Shown: positions 11,953 to 21,571 of the stretch, piece by piece
How the letters are laid out: every line of letters starts with the position of its first letter
Numbering within the stretch: the first letter of the stretch is position 1
Assembly: GCA_902519465.1 (NCBI GenBank)
Contig: CABYJW010000005.1
Coordinates: 1 to 52,177, forward strand
Direction: 5' to 3'
DNA: 52,177 nt
From: an uncultured Pelagibacteraceae bacterium
GTDB lineage: Bacteria > Pseudomonadota > Alphaproteobacteria > Pelagibacterales > Pelagibacteraceae
Program-made: the position numbers and the translations under genes
Notes under the pieces: generated by a model
Databases searched by the model: none
The model's input: only the letters and a program-made list of their open reading frames with translations
What the model was told of the DNA's origin: nothing

Positions 11953-14385
11953 ATGAAATCAAAAGCTAAAGTTGTTGTAGTAGGTGGTGGCGCTGTAGGT
12001 GTTAGCACACTTTACCATTTAGCCAAAAAAGGTTGGTCCGATGTTGTTTTAGTCGAAAGAAAAGAGCTGACATCTGGATCTACGTGGCACGCAGCAGGTC
12101 TTTTACCTCTTTTTAATATGAGTTATTCAGTAGGACAACTTCATAGATATGCAGTTCAATTATATAAATCTTTAGAAAAAGAAACGGGTAAGAAAGTTGG
12201 TTTTAGTGTTGTTTCAAATATTCGTTTAGCTCAAACAAAAGATAGAATGGACGAATATCATCAGTACGCAGGTGTTGCAAAAACAATTGGTGTAAAAGTA
12301 AAATTTCTAAAACCAGAGCAAGTTAAAGAAATTTGGCCTCTATGTAATATTGAGGGACTTGAAGGGGCAATACAACATCCGGAAGATGGTTACATTCAAC
12401 CTGCAGATCTAACTCAAGCGTTAGCAACAGGCGCAAGAAATCATGGAGCAGAAATTTATAGAAACACAACAGTTTTAGGAATTAAGCAAACAAAAGATGG
12501 ATGGACTGTAGAAACTGACAAGGGTGCAATTTCTTGTGAACACGTCGTCTCTTGTAGTGGAAACTTTGCAAGACAAACAGGACACATGGTTGGTATTGAA
12601 ATCCCCGCAATTCCAGTTGAACACCAATACATAGTTACAGAACCACATCCTGAAGTTCAGAAAAGAAAAAAAGAGGGCAAACCTGAAATGGGTGTTCTAA
12701 GAGATAGTGATAATGCTTGGTACATGAGAGAAGAAGCAGGCGGATTTCTTTTAGGCCCTTACGAAAAAGGTGCACCATGTTGTTATGTTGATGGACCATC
12801 GAAAGATAGTGAGTATGAATTATTTCAGGAAGATTTGGATCGTTTAGCTCCCCATATTGAAGGAGCAATTAAAAGAGTACCCGCATTTGCTGAAGTTGGA
12901 GTTAAAAAAGTTTATAACGGCGCAATTTGTTACACACCAGACGGCAATCCTATAGTCGGACCCGCATGGGGACTGAAAAATTTTTGGATTAATGACGGAC
13001 ATAGTTTTGGAATAACTGCAGCAGGCGGTGCAGGCTGGCAGTTGGCCGAATGGATGATAGATGGAGAGCCAACAATTGATATGCTTGGAGTAGATCCTAG
13101 AAGATATGGATCTTACGTAACTAAATCTTATTTAATGGAAAAAAATGAAGAAGCTTATGCAAATGTATTTACAATTCATTATCCAGACGAAGAAAGAGAG
13201 GCAGGACGACCGTTAAGACAAGCACCTTGTTATGACCGATTAAAAAAATTGGGCGCAGTATTTGGTCAAAAGTTTGGGTGGGAAAGAGCAAATTTTTTTG
13301 CTACTGACGGAGAGAAACAAGAAGATGATTGGTCATTTAGAAGATCAAATTGGTTTAAAAGTGTGGAGAAAGAATGCAAGAACGTTAAAGAAAATGTTGG
13401 GCTATTAGATATGTCTGCGTTTGGTAAATGTAGAATAAAAGGCCCAGGAGCTGAAGAGTTTTTAGACAAACTAGTAGCGAACAAACTTCCTAAGAAAATT
13501 GGCAGAATAAATCTTTGCCACGCACTTAATACAAAAGGTGGAGTACATTCTGAATTTACAATTATGAGAGAAGCTGAAGATAGTTTTTATTTAGTTTCAG
13601 CTGGCGCATATCAAAGATTAGATCATGATTGGATCCACAAATGGATGCCAAAAGACGGAACAGTACAATATGAAAACTTAACTAATAGCATGGGAGTACT
13701 TGTTGTATCTGGTCCAAAAGCTAGACAACTAATGCAAAAAGTTTCAAAAACAGATTTCTCTAATGAAAAATTTAAATGGCTGAGTGCACAAAATATAAAT
13801 ATTGGTTTAGCACCTTGTAATGCTATGAGAGTAAATTTTGTTGGCGAACTTGGTTGGGAATTGCATCATCCAATCGAATATCAAAATCATATATTTGATA
13901 AACTTATGGAAGCTGGAAAAGAATTTAATCTTAAACCTTACGGAATAAGAGCAATGAATAGTTTAAGAGTTGAAAAATCTTACAAGTTAGTGGGTACAGA
14001 ACTTTCAATTGAATATGCTCCATACGAGTCAGGTTTAGATAGATTTATTCATCCTAATAAAGGAGATTTTATTGGACGTGCGGCACTGGATCAATGGAGA
14101 GCGAAAGGTTTTTCAAATAAATTGGTAACTATGGAAATTCACGGAGTTTCAGATGCCGATGTACTTGGGAACAATCCAATTTACGAAAATGGATCTGTAA
14201 TCGGTAGGGCAACGGGGGGAGATTACGGATTTAGATTAAAAAAATCTATTGCTCTTGGAATGGTAAAACCTGAATATGCAAAAGTTGGACAAAAACTTAA
14301 AATAGATATATTAGGTAAAATGCATGAAGTTTCTATTATCGAAGACTCTCCTTACGACTCTGAAAATAAATTACTTAGAGCTTAA
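11953..14385 (+). CDS. Dimethylglycine dehydrogenase-type FAD/THF enzyme
   Basis: Oxidative N-demethylation of dimethylglycine (or sarcosine), with the methyl group going to tetrahydrofolate and electrons to ETF. The 810 residues have the length and domain order of DMGDH/SARDH: FAD domain with VVVVGGGAVGVS (7-18) and GSTWHAAGL (42-50), whose His46 matches the covalent FAD-histidine of the family; a linker domain at about 370-430; then a GcvT-like folate domain from about 440 to 700 and its C-terminal barrel. The stop is followed immediately by etfB, and etfA plus ETF-QO come next, which is the electron path this family needs. DMGDH is favoured over sarcosine dehydrogenase because a separate sarcosine oxidase is encoded nearby; sequence alone does not settle the substrate. 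Confidence 0.88.
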   Translation: MKSKAKVVVVGGGAVGVSTLYHLAKKGWSDVVLVERKELTSGSTWHAAGLLPLFNMSYSVGQLHRYAVQLYKSLEKETGKKVGFSVVSNIRLAQTKDRMDEYHQYAGVAKTIGVKVKFLKPEQVKEIWPLCNIEGLEGAIQHPEDGYIQPADLTQALATGARNHGAEIYRNTTVLGIKQTKDGWTVETDKGAISCEHVVSCSGNFARQTGHMVGIEIPAIPVEHQYIVTEPHPEVQKRKKEGKPEMGVLRDSDNAWYMREEAGGFLLGPYEKGAPCCYVDGPSKDSEYELFQEDLDRLAPHIEGAIKRVPAFAEVGVKKVYNGAICYTPDGNPIVGPAWGLKNFWINDGHSFGITAAGGAGWQLAEWMIDGEPTIDMLGVDPRRYGSYVTKSYLMEKNEEAYANVFTIHYPDEEREAGRPLRQAPCYDRLKKLGAVFGQKFGWERANFFATDGEKQEDDWSFRRSNWFKSVEKECKNVKENVGLLDMSAFGKCRIKGPGAEEFLDKLVANKLPKKIGRINLCHALNTKGGVHSEFTIMREAEDSFYLVSAGAYQRLDHDWIHKWMPKDGTVQYENLTNSMGVLVVSGPKARQLMQKVSKTDFSNEKFKWLSAQNINIGLAPCNAMRVNFVGELGWELHHPIEYQNHIFDKLMEAGKEFNLKPYGIRAMNSLRVEKSYKLVGTELSIEYAPYESGLDRFIHPNKGDFIGRAALDQWRAKGFSNKLVTMEIHGVSDADVLGNNPIYENGSVIGRATGGDYGFRLKKSIALGMVKPEYAKVGQKLKIDILGKMHEVSIIEDSPYDSENKLLRA

Positions 14386-15135
14386 ATGAAAATTTTAGTC
14401 GCTGTTAAAAGAGTTATTGATTACAACGTTCAAATCAGAGTTAAAGAAGATGGCTCTGGAGTTCACACAGACAACGTAAAAATGTCAACTAACCCACCAG
14501 ATGATAACGCAACTGAGGAGTCCGTTAAATTAAAAGAGTCTGGAAAAGTTAAAGAAATTGTTGCAGTTACAATCGGCGATGATAAAGCACAGGAAACAGT
14601 TAGAAAAGCTTTAGCAGTTGGAGCAGATAGAGGAATTCACGTTAAGTCTGATACATATATAGAACCGCTAGGTATTGCAAAAATTTTAAAAAAAGTTGTT
14701 GAGAAAGAAAAACCAGATATGGTTTTCTTAGGCAAGCAAGCAATCGATGATGATTGTAATCAAACAGGACAAATGCTTGCCGCGATGTTGAATTGGCCTC
14801 AAGCAACTTTTAGTTCAAAAGTAACTTTAAAAGATAAAAGCATGGAAATTGTAAGAGAAATTGACGAAGGTTTAGAAACAGTCGAAGTTAATTTACCTGC
14901 TGTTGTAACTTGTGATTTAAGATTAAATGAACCACGTTATGCCTCTTTACCAAATATAATGAAAGCTAAGAAAAAGCCAATTGATCAAATGGTTGCAAAA
15001 GATTTAGGAGTAGATATTACAAATAGAGTTCAGCAATTAAAAGTAGAGGAACCACCAAAAAGAAAAGCAGGAATTAAAGTTGCAAATGTAGCAGAGTTAG
15101 TAAGCAAACTTAAAAATGAGGCGAAGGTAATTTAA
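14386..15135 (+). CDS. etfB: Electron transfer flavoprotein beta subunit
   Basis: Small subunit of the soluble ETF heterodimer that collects electrons from flavin dehydrogenases and delivers them to ETF-QO. The 249 residues fit the family. [19 protein letters not shown] opens the protein, followed by [19 protein letters not shown] and the AMP/FAD-region motif [13 protein letters not shown] near residue 78, with [20 protein letters not shown] towards the C-terminus (ETF-beta recognition loop). The start codon directly follows the dehydrogenase stop and the stop overlaps the etfA ATG by one base, so the three are translationally coupled. Confidence 0.97.
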   Translation: MKILVAVKRVIDYNVQIRVKEDGSGVHTDNVKMSTNPPDDNATEESVKLKESGKVKEIVAVTIGDDKAQETVRKALAVGADRGIHVKSDTYIEPLGIAKILKKVVEKEKPDMVFLGKQAIDDDCNQTGQMLAAMLNWPQATFSSKVTLKDKSMEIVREIDEGLETVEVNLPAVVTCDLRLNEPRYASLPNIMKAKKKPIDQMVAKDLGVDITNRVQQLKVEEPPKRKAGIKVANVAELVSKLKNEAKVI

Positions 15136-16088
15136 TGTCAGTATTATTAATAGCAGAACACAATAATAAAAACCTTAAACCATTTACTTTAAATGCAATA
15201 AGTGCTGCATCAAAAATCGATGCTGAGGTACATGTATTGGTTGCTGGCAGTGGATGCGAAAGTGTTGCAAAAGAAGTTGCTGCAGTTCCTTTAGTCAAAA
15301 AAGTTTTACTCTGCGATTCACCTAATTATCAAAACTATTTACCAGAAAATTTAGCACCTTTAGTAACTAAGAATGCAGATAAATATGATCATATTGTTGC
15401 ATCAGCAAATACATTTGGAAAAAACTTTATGCCAAGAGTTGCCGCTGCGTTAGACACATCACAAGTAAGCGATGTAATAAAAGTTAATTCACCCGATACT
15501 TTTGTAAGACCAATTTATGCAGGTAATGCTTTTGCGACAGTAAAAAGTAATGATAAAAAGAGATGCGTAACAATTAGACCAACTTCTTTTGAACCCGCAC
15601 CTAAAACAGGAGGTTCTGCACAAGTTGAAAAAGTAGACGCTGTTGATGTTCCTAATTTTTCAAAGTTTGTCAAAAGGGAAGAGACTAAATCAGAAAGACC
15701 TGAACTTGGAACTGCTAGAATAGTGGTGTCTGGTGGAAGAGGATTAGAAAGTGGAGAAAATTTTAAACTCATTAATGATATTGCTGATAAATTAAATGCA
15801 GCAGTTGGTGCATCACGTGCAGCTGTTGATGCTGGTTATATAAGTAACGATCATCAAGTCGGTCAAACAGGAAAAGTAGTTGTCCCAGATTTATATATTG
15901 CTGTTGGAATCTCAGGAGCGATTCAGCACTTAGCTGGAATGAAAGAGAGCAAAATAATTGTCGCAATCAACAAAGACGGTGAAGCTCCAATATTCAGTAT
16001 CGCTGATTATGGTTTAGAAGCAGACTTATTCAAAGCCCTTCCCGAGTTCCTTTCCGAGTTAAATAAACTCAACACTATCCAAAAATAA
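15135..16088 (+). CDS. etfA: Electron transfer flavoprotein alpha subunit
   Basis: FAD-binding subunit of ETF. The 317 residues have the N-terminal domain ([16 protein letters not shown]) and the C-terminal FAD domain with RIVVSGGRGLES near 194, GASRAAVDAGY near 228 and the diagnostic GQTGKVVVPDLYIAVGISGA stretch near 242-261, followed by HLAGMKESKIIVAINKD. It is coupled to etfB and lies 21 bases ahead of ETF-QO. As the only ETF in the window, it is the presumed acceptor for the dehydrogenase encoded just upstream. Confidence 0.97.
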   Translation: MSVLLIAEHNNKNLKPFTLNAISAASKIDAEVHVLVAGSGCESVAKEVAAVPLVKKVLLCDSPNYQNYLPENLAPLVTKNADKYDHIVASANTFGKNFMPRVAAALDTSQVSDVIKVNSPDTFVRPIYAGNAFATVKSNDKKRCVTIRPTSFEPAPKTGGSAQVEKVDAVDVPNFSKFVKREETKSERPELGTARIVVSGGRGLESGENFKLINDIADKLNAAVGASRAAVDAGYISNDHQVGQTGKVVVPDLYIAVGISGAIQHLAGMKESKIIVAINKDGEAPIFSIADYGLEADLFKALPEFLSELNKLNTIQK

Positions 16089-16109
16089 TTATTTTGATAT
16101 AGTCCCTGC

Positions 16110-17717
16110 ATGGCTCGAGAGACAATGCAATACGATGTAGTTATAGTTGGTGCTGGACCATCAGGTTTATCTACAGCAATCAAATTAAAACAACTAGAAC
16201 CAAAATTAAATATCTGTATCTTAGAAAAAGGTGCTGAGGTTGGTGCTCACATATTAAGTGGAAATGTTTTAGAAACCAGAGCTCTTGATGAGCTATTGCC
16301 AAAATGGAAAGAACAGGGTGCCCCTGTTAAAACAAAAGTTTCAAAAGAAAAATTTTTATTTTTAGGAAAAAAATCATCTTTAAGTTGGCCTACTTGGCTT
16401 TTACCCGCGGTACAAAAAAATCATAATAATTATATTGTGAGCCTTGCTAATCTTTGTCGATGGCTCGCGGAACAAGCTGAGAAGCTAGGTGTTGAAATTT
16501 TTCCAGGATTTCCTGCGAGCGAAGTTCTTTATAATGAAGACGGCTCCGTAAAAGGAGTAGCAACGCTGGATATGGGATTAGATAAAGAGGGTAATAAAAA
16601 AGATGGATACCAAGAAGGAATGGAGCTTCATGCAAAAGTTACAGTTTTTTCAGAAGGATGCAGAGGACATTTAGGCAAACAATTAATTAAAAAATTTAAT
16701 TTAGATGAAGGAAAAAATCCACAACAATACGGTATTGGGCTAAAAGAAATTTGGGAAGTTAGTGAGGAACAACATCAGGAAGGATTAGTAATGCATACTG
16801 CAGGCTGGCCTTTAGATAGCAAAACGTACGGTGGAAGTTTTATTTATCACGCTGAGAATAAACAAATTTTCCTTGGCTATGTTATTGGACTTGATTATCA
16901 AAACCCACACTTATCTCCATTTGATGAGTTTCAAAGATTTAAAACACATAAAGCAATAAGAAAAATGTTTGAGGGTGGAAAAAGGATTTCTTTTGGTGCC
17001 AGAGCTTTAATTGAGGGTGGTCTTCAAAGTTTACCAAAAATGTATATGCCCGGAGCATTATTAGTTGGTTGCGATGCAGGAACTTTAAATATGCCCAAGA
17101 TTAAAGGAACTCACACAGCAATGAAAAGCGGGATGATAGCTGCTGAAACTATTGTTGAACATATTAAAAATAAAAGAAAATTATCTTTATACGAAGAATT
17201 ATTTAAAAAAAGCTGGGTATACCAAGAACTTCATGCAGCTAGAAATGTTAAACCAAGTTTTAGCTGGGGGTTATTATTCGGTATTATTTTTACAGGTATT
17301 GATCAAATTTTATTTAGAGGAAAATTACCTTTCACATTAAAGCATAAACACGCAGATCACGAAGCTTTAAAACCTGCAAATCAAATGCCTAAAATTGAAT
17401 ATCCAAAACCTGACGGAAAACTAACTTTTGATAAAACAAGTTCGGTATATTTAACAGGTACAAATCATACTGAAAATCAACCAGTACATCTTAAATTAAA
17501 AAACAAATATCTACCCATACAATATAATTTAAGAGAATATGATGAGCCCGCACAAAGATATTGTCCTGTTGGTGTTTACGAAGTTCAAAAAAATGAGTTT
17601 GTAATCAACTCACAAAATTGTATTCATTGCAAAACCTGCGATATTAAAGAACCTTCTCAGAATATTACCTGGGTTGCCCCTGAAGGTGGCGGCGGACCCA
17701 AGTACGGTAATATGTAA
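16110..17717 (+). CDS. Electron transfer flavoprotein-ubiquinone oxidoreductase
   Basis: Membrane-associated FAD/4Fe-4S enzyme that oxidises reduced ETF and reduces ubiquinone. The 535 residues fit the family. The FAD motif VIVGAGPSGLST is at about 10-21, ILEKGAEVGAHILSGNVLE at about 36-54, the ubiquinone/FAD region GCDAGTLNMPKIKGTHTAMKSG near 323-344, and the C-terminal ferredoxin-like domain supplies four Cys ligands in RYCPVGVYE and NCIHCKTCDIK. It ends two residues after GGGGPKYG, as the family does. Together with etfBA this completes a dehydrogenase-to-quinone chain. Its stop overlaps the next gene by one base (TAATG). Confidence 0.96.
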   Translation: MARETMQYDVVIVGAGPSGLSTAIKLKQLEPKLNICILEKGAEVGAHILSGNVLETRALDELLPKWKEQGAPVKTKVSKEKFLFLGKKSSLSWPTWLLPAVQKNHNNYIVSLANLCRWLAEQAEKLGVEIFPGFPASEVLYNEDGSVKGVATLDMGLDKEGNKKDGYQEGMELHAKVTVFSEGCRGHLGKQLIKKFNLDEGKNPQQYGIGLKEIWEVSEEQHQEGLVMHTAGWPLDSKTYGGSFIYHAENKQIFLGYVIGLDYQNPHLSPFDEFQRFKTHKAIRKMFEGGKRISFGARALIEGGLQSLPKMYMPGALLVGCDAGTLNMPKIKGTHTAMKSGMIAAETIVEHIKNKRKLSLYEELFKKSWVYQELHAARNVKPSFSWGLLFGIIFTGIDQILFRGKLPFTLKHKHADHEALKPANQMPKIEYPKPDGKLTFDKTSSVYLTGTNHTENQPVHLKLKNKYLPIQYNLREYDEPAQRYCPVGVYEVQKNEFVINSQNCIHCKTCDIKEPSQNITWVAPEGGGGPKYGNM

Positions 17718-18610
17718 TGTCAAAAAATAAAGTTAGCTCAGCTATGTTTTTTGTTTTGTTGGCTGGGTTAATCTGGTCTTTCGGTCCATTAGTGGTAAGA
17801 AATATGGACAATGCCGAGCTAGTTCCATGGCAGTATTCTTTAATAAGAGGGTTAGCAATTTTTTTAATTTTAAATCTTTATTTATTTTTAGTCGAAGGCA
17901 CAAAGTTTATTAATAATTATAACAAAATAGGCACATCAGGATTAATCGGAGGAATAAGTCTTGGTGTTGCTAACATAACTTTTATTCTCTCATTAACAAC
18001 AACCTCAGCTGCTGTTACTCTTTTGATGTTAGGTGCATTACCTTTTTTAGCGGCAATAATTGCTTATATTGTTTTAAACGAAAAAATATCTAAAACCACT
18101 TTGATAGCCATAACAATTGCAGCAGCTGGAATAATATTTATGTGTTTTGATAGTATTCAAACTGGAACACTGTTTGGTCTTGTTAATGGATTAATATCTT
18201 CTTTAGGGTTTGCAATATTTACAGTTACACTAAGATATAAAAAAAATACTCCAAAACTAACAACTGTATCTATAGCTGGATTATTTGCAGCAAGCATTTC
18301 TTTTTTAGTTTTAATTTTTAATGATAGTAATATTTTTATGACTTTAAAAAATACTTCACTCTCGTCACTACATGGATTTATAGTTTGTTCAGCACTTATT
18401 TTATATTCAGCAAAATCAAAATATCTACCAGCTGCCGATCTAACTCTTCTATCACTCACAGAAATTTTGGGTGGAATTTTTTGGGTTTGGCTTCCTTTAT
18501 TAGGCATTAATGAGGTTCCAAGTAATAACACAATTATTGGAGGAGTTATAATTAGTTTGGCAATTATCTTTTACGGTTTGAATACTAAACGCTACATTTT
18601 TAGATATTAA
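17717..18610 (+). CDS. DMT superfamily transporter, EamA family
   Basis: Inner-membrane metabolite transporter of ten predicted helices in 297 residues, made of two EamA repeats (about 10-140 and 150-290). Recognisable points are the N-terminal AGLIWSFGPLVVRNM, the end of repeat one (LNEKISKTTLIAITIAAAGIIFM) and the closing helix. The substrate is not predictable; EamA members export amino acids, purines or other small molecules. It starts within the ETF-QO stop codon, so it is probably the last gene of the dimethylglycine operon. Its 3-prime end overlaps the convergent SDR gene by 4 bases, with no terminator between them. Confidence 0.9.
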   Translation: MSKNKVSSAMFFVLLAGLIWSFGPLVVRNMDNAELVPWQYSLIRGLAIFLILNLYLFLVEGTKFINNYNKIGTSGLIGGISLGVANITFILSLTTTSAAVTLLMLGALPFLAAIIAYIVLNEKISKTTLIAITIAAAGIIFMCFDSIQTGTLFGLVNGLISSLGFAIFTVTLRYKKNTPKLTTVSIAGLFAASISFLVLIFNDSNIFMTLKNTSLSSLHGFIVCSALILYSAKSKYLPAADLTLLSLTEILGGIFWVWLPLLGINEVPSNNTIIGGVIISLAIIFYGLNTKRYIFRY

Positions 18611-19266
18611 TTTGATTTAGCTATTCTCTCAAGCTCATCTGACTCAAAGACTATTTTATCTGAAACATTTTTAGATATGTACAATATTGCTTTAACAACA
18701 TTTTGAATCTTTATAGGTTTGTATTTCTTTAAACCTCCAAAAGCAAATAGAGTAAGTGTATTCATGACTGGGGTAAAAATTACTTCACCTAACCTAAATG
18801 ATTTTCTATTACCAATTAATAAAGACGGTCTAATGATAGCAAGCCTTGAAAAGTTTAAATTCTTTAATTCCCCTTCCACTTGGCCTTTATTTTTTAAATA
18901 ATTACTTGATGCATTTGGATTAGCGCCAATAGATGAGACGTAGTAAAAAGATTTTATAGAGTTTGCTTTTGCTATTTTCGCAACATCAACTGGAATATTA
19001 TATTCAACTCTTCTGTATTCATTTTGATCAGGAGTGTCTTTTTTTGTGGTACCAATACAAAAAAAACAATCATCTCCAATTATTTTATCTTTATATTTTT
19101 CTAAATTAGAAAAATCAGTCTTAATAATTTCTACTTTTGGATTATTGACTTCGGGTATTGAGCGAACAAAAACTTTAATTTTATCATAAGAATTATTTAA
19201 TAGAATAGTTTTAAATAACTCGTTTCCAATTAAACCTGATGAGCCAAATATTAAAGCAGTTTTCAT
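18607..19266 (-). CDS. NAD(P)-binding SDR-like protein (atypical SDR, HTATIP2/TIP30-like)
   Basis: Cytoplasmic Rossmann-fold protein of 219 residues. The N-terminus MKTALIFGSSGLIGNELFK contains the atypical SDR glycine motif (GSSGLIG, 8-14), CFFCIGTTKKDTP lies in the cofactor region, and YVSSIGANPNASSNYLKNKGQVE has the YxxxK-like pair of the family. The pattern resembles oxidoreductases of the TIP30/YbjT-like group, which bind NADPH but often have no proven reaction. It lies 25 bases downstream of the Anbu peptidase gene on the same strand and probably shares its transcript. No substrate can be inferred. Confidence 0.8.
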   Translation of the reverse strand: MKTALIFGSSGLIGNELFKTILLNNSYDKIKVFVRSIPEVNNPKVEIIKTDFSNLEKYKDKIIGDDCFFCIGTTKKDTPDQNEYRRVEYNIPVDVAKIAKANSIKSFYYVSSIGANPNASSNYLKNKGQVEGELKNLNFSRLAIIRPSLLIGNRKSFRLGEVIFTPVMNTLTLFAFGGLKKYKPIKIQNVVKAILYISKNVSDKIVFESDELERIAKSN

Positions 19267-19291
19267 AAATTAAATTTGGAAACTTTATTAT

Positions 19292-20014
19292 TTATATTTC
19301 CCAATCAAATCTTGGAAATGTGTCAAATAGCTTAACAACTTTATCTGACCACTGATTACAGACTTTGGCGTAGTCTTCGTCTGAAGTACTTAAACATTTT
19401 AAAGAAGTAATTTTGTTTGAATCTTTTTTGTAAATAGCAAAATCTATCGGAGGTCCCACAGTCAAATCACTTTTTAAAGTCGAGTCCATTGAAATTAAAG
19501 CACATCTTGAAGCATCACCTATTTTCACACTTGGCGTTATTACTCTATCAAGAATTGGTTTTCCATACTTAACCTCGCCAATTACTAAATATGGTTTGCT
19601 ATCAGCTGGTCTAATAAAATTTCCCTGCGGATACACTAAATAAATTTCTTGAGGTTGACCTTTAATTTGGCCACCAACAATAAACGTAGCTCCAAGAGTA
19701 AGAATGTCTGTGTTAACACCATCTGGCGATGAATGTTTAATGTTTAATTTACCCAAATAAGTCGCGATCTGCTCGAAATCTTTACATGTATTAAGATTCG
19801 GACCATTTTTACTTTTTAAATCTTTTTCTAAAGATTTATAGACCGCTTGAGATGTACCTAAATTCCCTGAAGTTACTATGAATATCGTTCTATCATCAAC
19901 ATCATGAGTGAACATCTTAGAATAGATATTCACATTATCCATACCAGCATTTGTTCTTGAGTCGGAGGCAAATACTAAACCCTCTTTAGTTTTTATTCCG
20001 ATACAATATGTCAT
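19292..20014 (-). CDS. Proteasome-type protease, Anbu family
   Basis: Ntn-hydrolase related to proteasome beta subunits (COG3484, ancestral beta subunit). The 240 residues start MTYCIGIKTKEGLVFASDSRTNAG; after Met removal Thr2 would be the nucleophile, and the supporting Asp18 and Lys33 (in YSKMF) are in the expected places, so the active site looks complete. Family members form open helical or ring assemblies; proteolysis is weak or unproven. Elsewhere it occurs with a circularly permuted ATP-grasp protein, an alpha-E domain protein and a transglutaminase. Only the ATP-grasp partner is seen here, divergently transcribed 112 bases away. Confidence 0.9.
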   Translation of the reverse strand: MTYCIGIKTKEGLVFASDSRTNAGMDNVNIYSKMFTHDVDDRTIFIVTSGNLGTSQAVYKSLEKDLKSKNGPNLNTCKDFEQIATYLGKLNIKHSSPDGVNTDILTLGATFIVGGQIKGQPQEIYLVYPQGNFIRPADSKPYLVIGEVKYGKPILDRVITPSVKIGDASRCALISMDSTLKSDLTVGPPIDFAIYKKDSNKITSLKCLSTSDEDYAKVCNQWSDKVVKLFDTFPRFDWEI

Positions 20015-20126
20015 GATAGAATACTTAATTAAAAAATGTTAAACATTCAAATTAATTATTACATGTCAGCTATCTAATTAATGCAATTGCTTGTAACGTT
20101 AAATTGTAAACAATGAAGGAATGTTA

Positions 20127-21569
20127 ATGGCGTCACTATGGGATAAATATGATTCCGACAATACCTATGATGAATATCTAGGTGAAGATAATAAGCTTAG
20201 AAAACAAGCTAAGGTAATCTCGAATATACTCGAAAAAATAGGCAGCAAAAAACTTCAAGAGATCGAGAGAAATTGTGCAAGCACAATCAGTGCTAGGGGA
20301 ATTAATTTTCGTGTTTATTCTTCTGGAAAAAAAGCTCAAGAAAAGAAGTGGCCACTTGATATAATTCCAAGAATTATCCCAAAAAAAGATTGGTCTAAAG
20401 TATCAAAAGGATTATTACAAAGAGTTAAGGCTCTTAATCTTTTCATTGATGATGTCTATAATGATAAAAAAATATTTAAAGATAATGTTATTCCAAGAGA
20501 ATTAGTTTTTAACTCTCCTTATTATTTAAAAGAGTGTGATGGTTTTTCTCCAAAACACAAAGCTTGGTCAAATATTTCTGGCATAGATTTAATTAGAAAT
20601 ATTAAAGGAGACTTCCTGGTCTTAGAAGACAATTTAAGAGTTCCTTCAGGAATTTCATATATGCTTGAAAATAGAATGGTTATGCGAGATGTTTTCCCTG
20701 AATTATTTACTAGATATAAAGTTTCAGATATTCACCAATACCCAAACAAACTTTATAACTGCATGCTAGAGTGTATTCCAAAAAAAACTAAAGATCCTCA
20801 CATGTGTGTTTTAACCCCAGGAAGAGCAAACTCCGCATATTTTGAGCATAGATTTTTATCTGAGCAAATGGGTATAGCTCTTGTTGAAGGTAAAGATTTA
20901 TTCGTTGAGAAAGATGTTGTTTACATGAAAACAGTTAGAGGAAAATTAAAAGTTGATTGTATCTACAGAAGACTTGATGACACATTTTTAGATCCTAAGG
21001 CTTTTTATAAAGGTTCATTGATAGGTGTTCCGGGATTATTTAAAGCTTGGAGAAAAGGTAACGTAGGAATTTTAAATGCTCCAGGAACAGGGATAGCCGA
21101 TGACAAAGCAATTTATTCTTATGTTGATAAAATGATAGTTTATTATTTAGGTGAGCAACCGAAAATACAACAAGTTGAAACTTTACTTTGTAGTGAAAAA
21201 ATTCACAGAGAGCACGTAATTGAAAATATTTCTAAGTTTGTTGTAAAACCAACAAATGGTTCTGGTGGTAATGGTATTTTAATTGGACCACATGCTTCTA
21301 AAAAAAATAGAGAAGCAATGAAAAAAAATATTTTAAAAAATCCAAGAAATTATATAGCGCAACCTTTGGAAATTCTTTCTACAACACCAACAATCACAGA
21401 AAATAGTATTGAGCCAAGACATTTGGACTTAAGACCATTCATACTAACAGGAAAATCAACTTGGGTCACTACAGGTGGACTAACAAGAGTGGCATTAAAA
21501 AAAGGAAGTACGATTGTAAATAGTTCTCAAGGTGGCGGATCTAAAGATACAATGATAATCGATATGTAG
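20127..21569 (+). CDS. Circularly permuted ATP-grasp type 2 protein (COG2308-like)
   Basis: Predicted peptide or amide ligase that uses ATP to activate a carboxylate. The 480 residues match the family: RGINFRVYSSGKKAQEKKWPLDIIPRII near the N-terminus, VLTPGRANSAYFEHRFLSEQMGI in the middle, VDCIYRRLDD, then the permuted ATP-binding lobe with VVKPTNGSGGNGILIGP and the C-terminal RHLDLRPFILTG and GGLTRVAL, ending in a Gly-rich SSQGGGSKDT. An ATG at 20121 is also in frame, but AAGGA at 20116-20120 touches it, while it sits 6 bases from the ATG at 20127. The known partners (alpha-E domain, transglutaminase) are absent nearby; the Anbu gene is divergent. Confidence 0.87.
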   Translation: MASLWDKYDSDNTYDEYLGEDNKLRKQAKVISNILEKIGSKKLQEIERNCASTISARGINFRVYSSGKKAQEKKWPLDIIPRIIPKKDWSKVSKGLLQRVKALNLFIDDVYNDKKIFKDNVIPRELVFNSPYYLKECDGFSPKHKAWSNISGIDLIRNIKGDFLVLEDNLRVPSGISYMLENRMVMRDVFPELFTRYKVSDIHQYPNKLYNCMLECIPKKTKDPHMCVLTPGRANSAYFEHRFLSEQMGIALVEGKDLFVEKDVVYMKTVRGKLKVDCIYRRLDDTFLDPKAFYKGSLIGVPGLFKAWRKGNVGILNAPGTGIADDKAIYSYVDKMIVYYLGEQPKIQQVETLLCSEKIHREHVIENISKFVVKPTNGSGGNGILIGPHASKKNREAMKKNILKNPRNYIAQPLEILSTTPTITENSIEPRHLDLRPFILTGKSTWVTTGGLTRVALKKGSTIVNSSQGGGSKDTMIIDM

Positions 21570-21571
21570 AT

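Noticed and set aside
18157-18531. 124-residue open frame antisense to the EamA transporter
   Set aside because: No family features; the plus-strand protein has clear transporter repeats.
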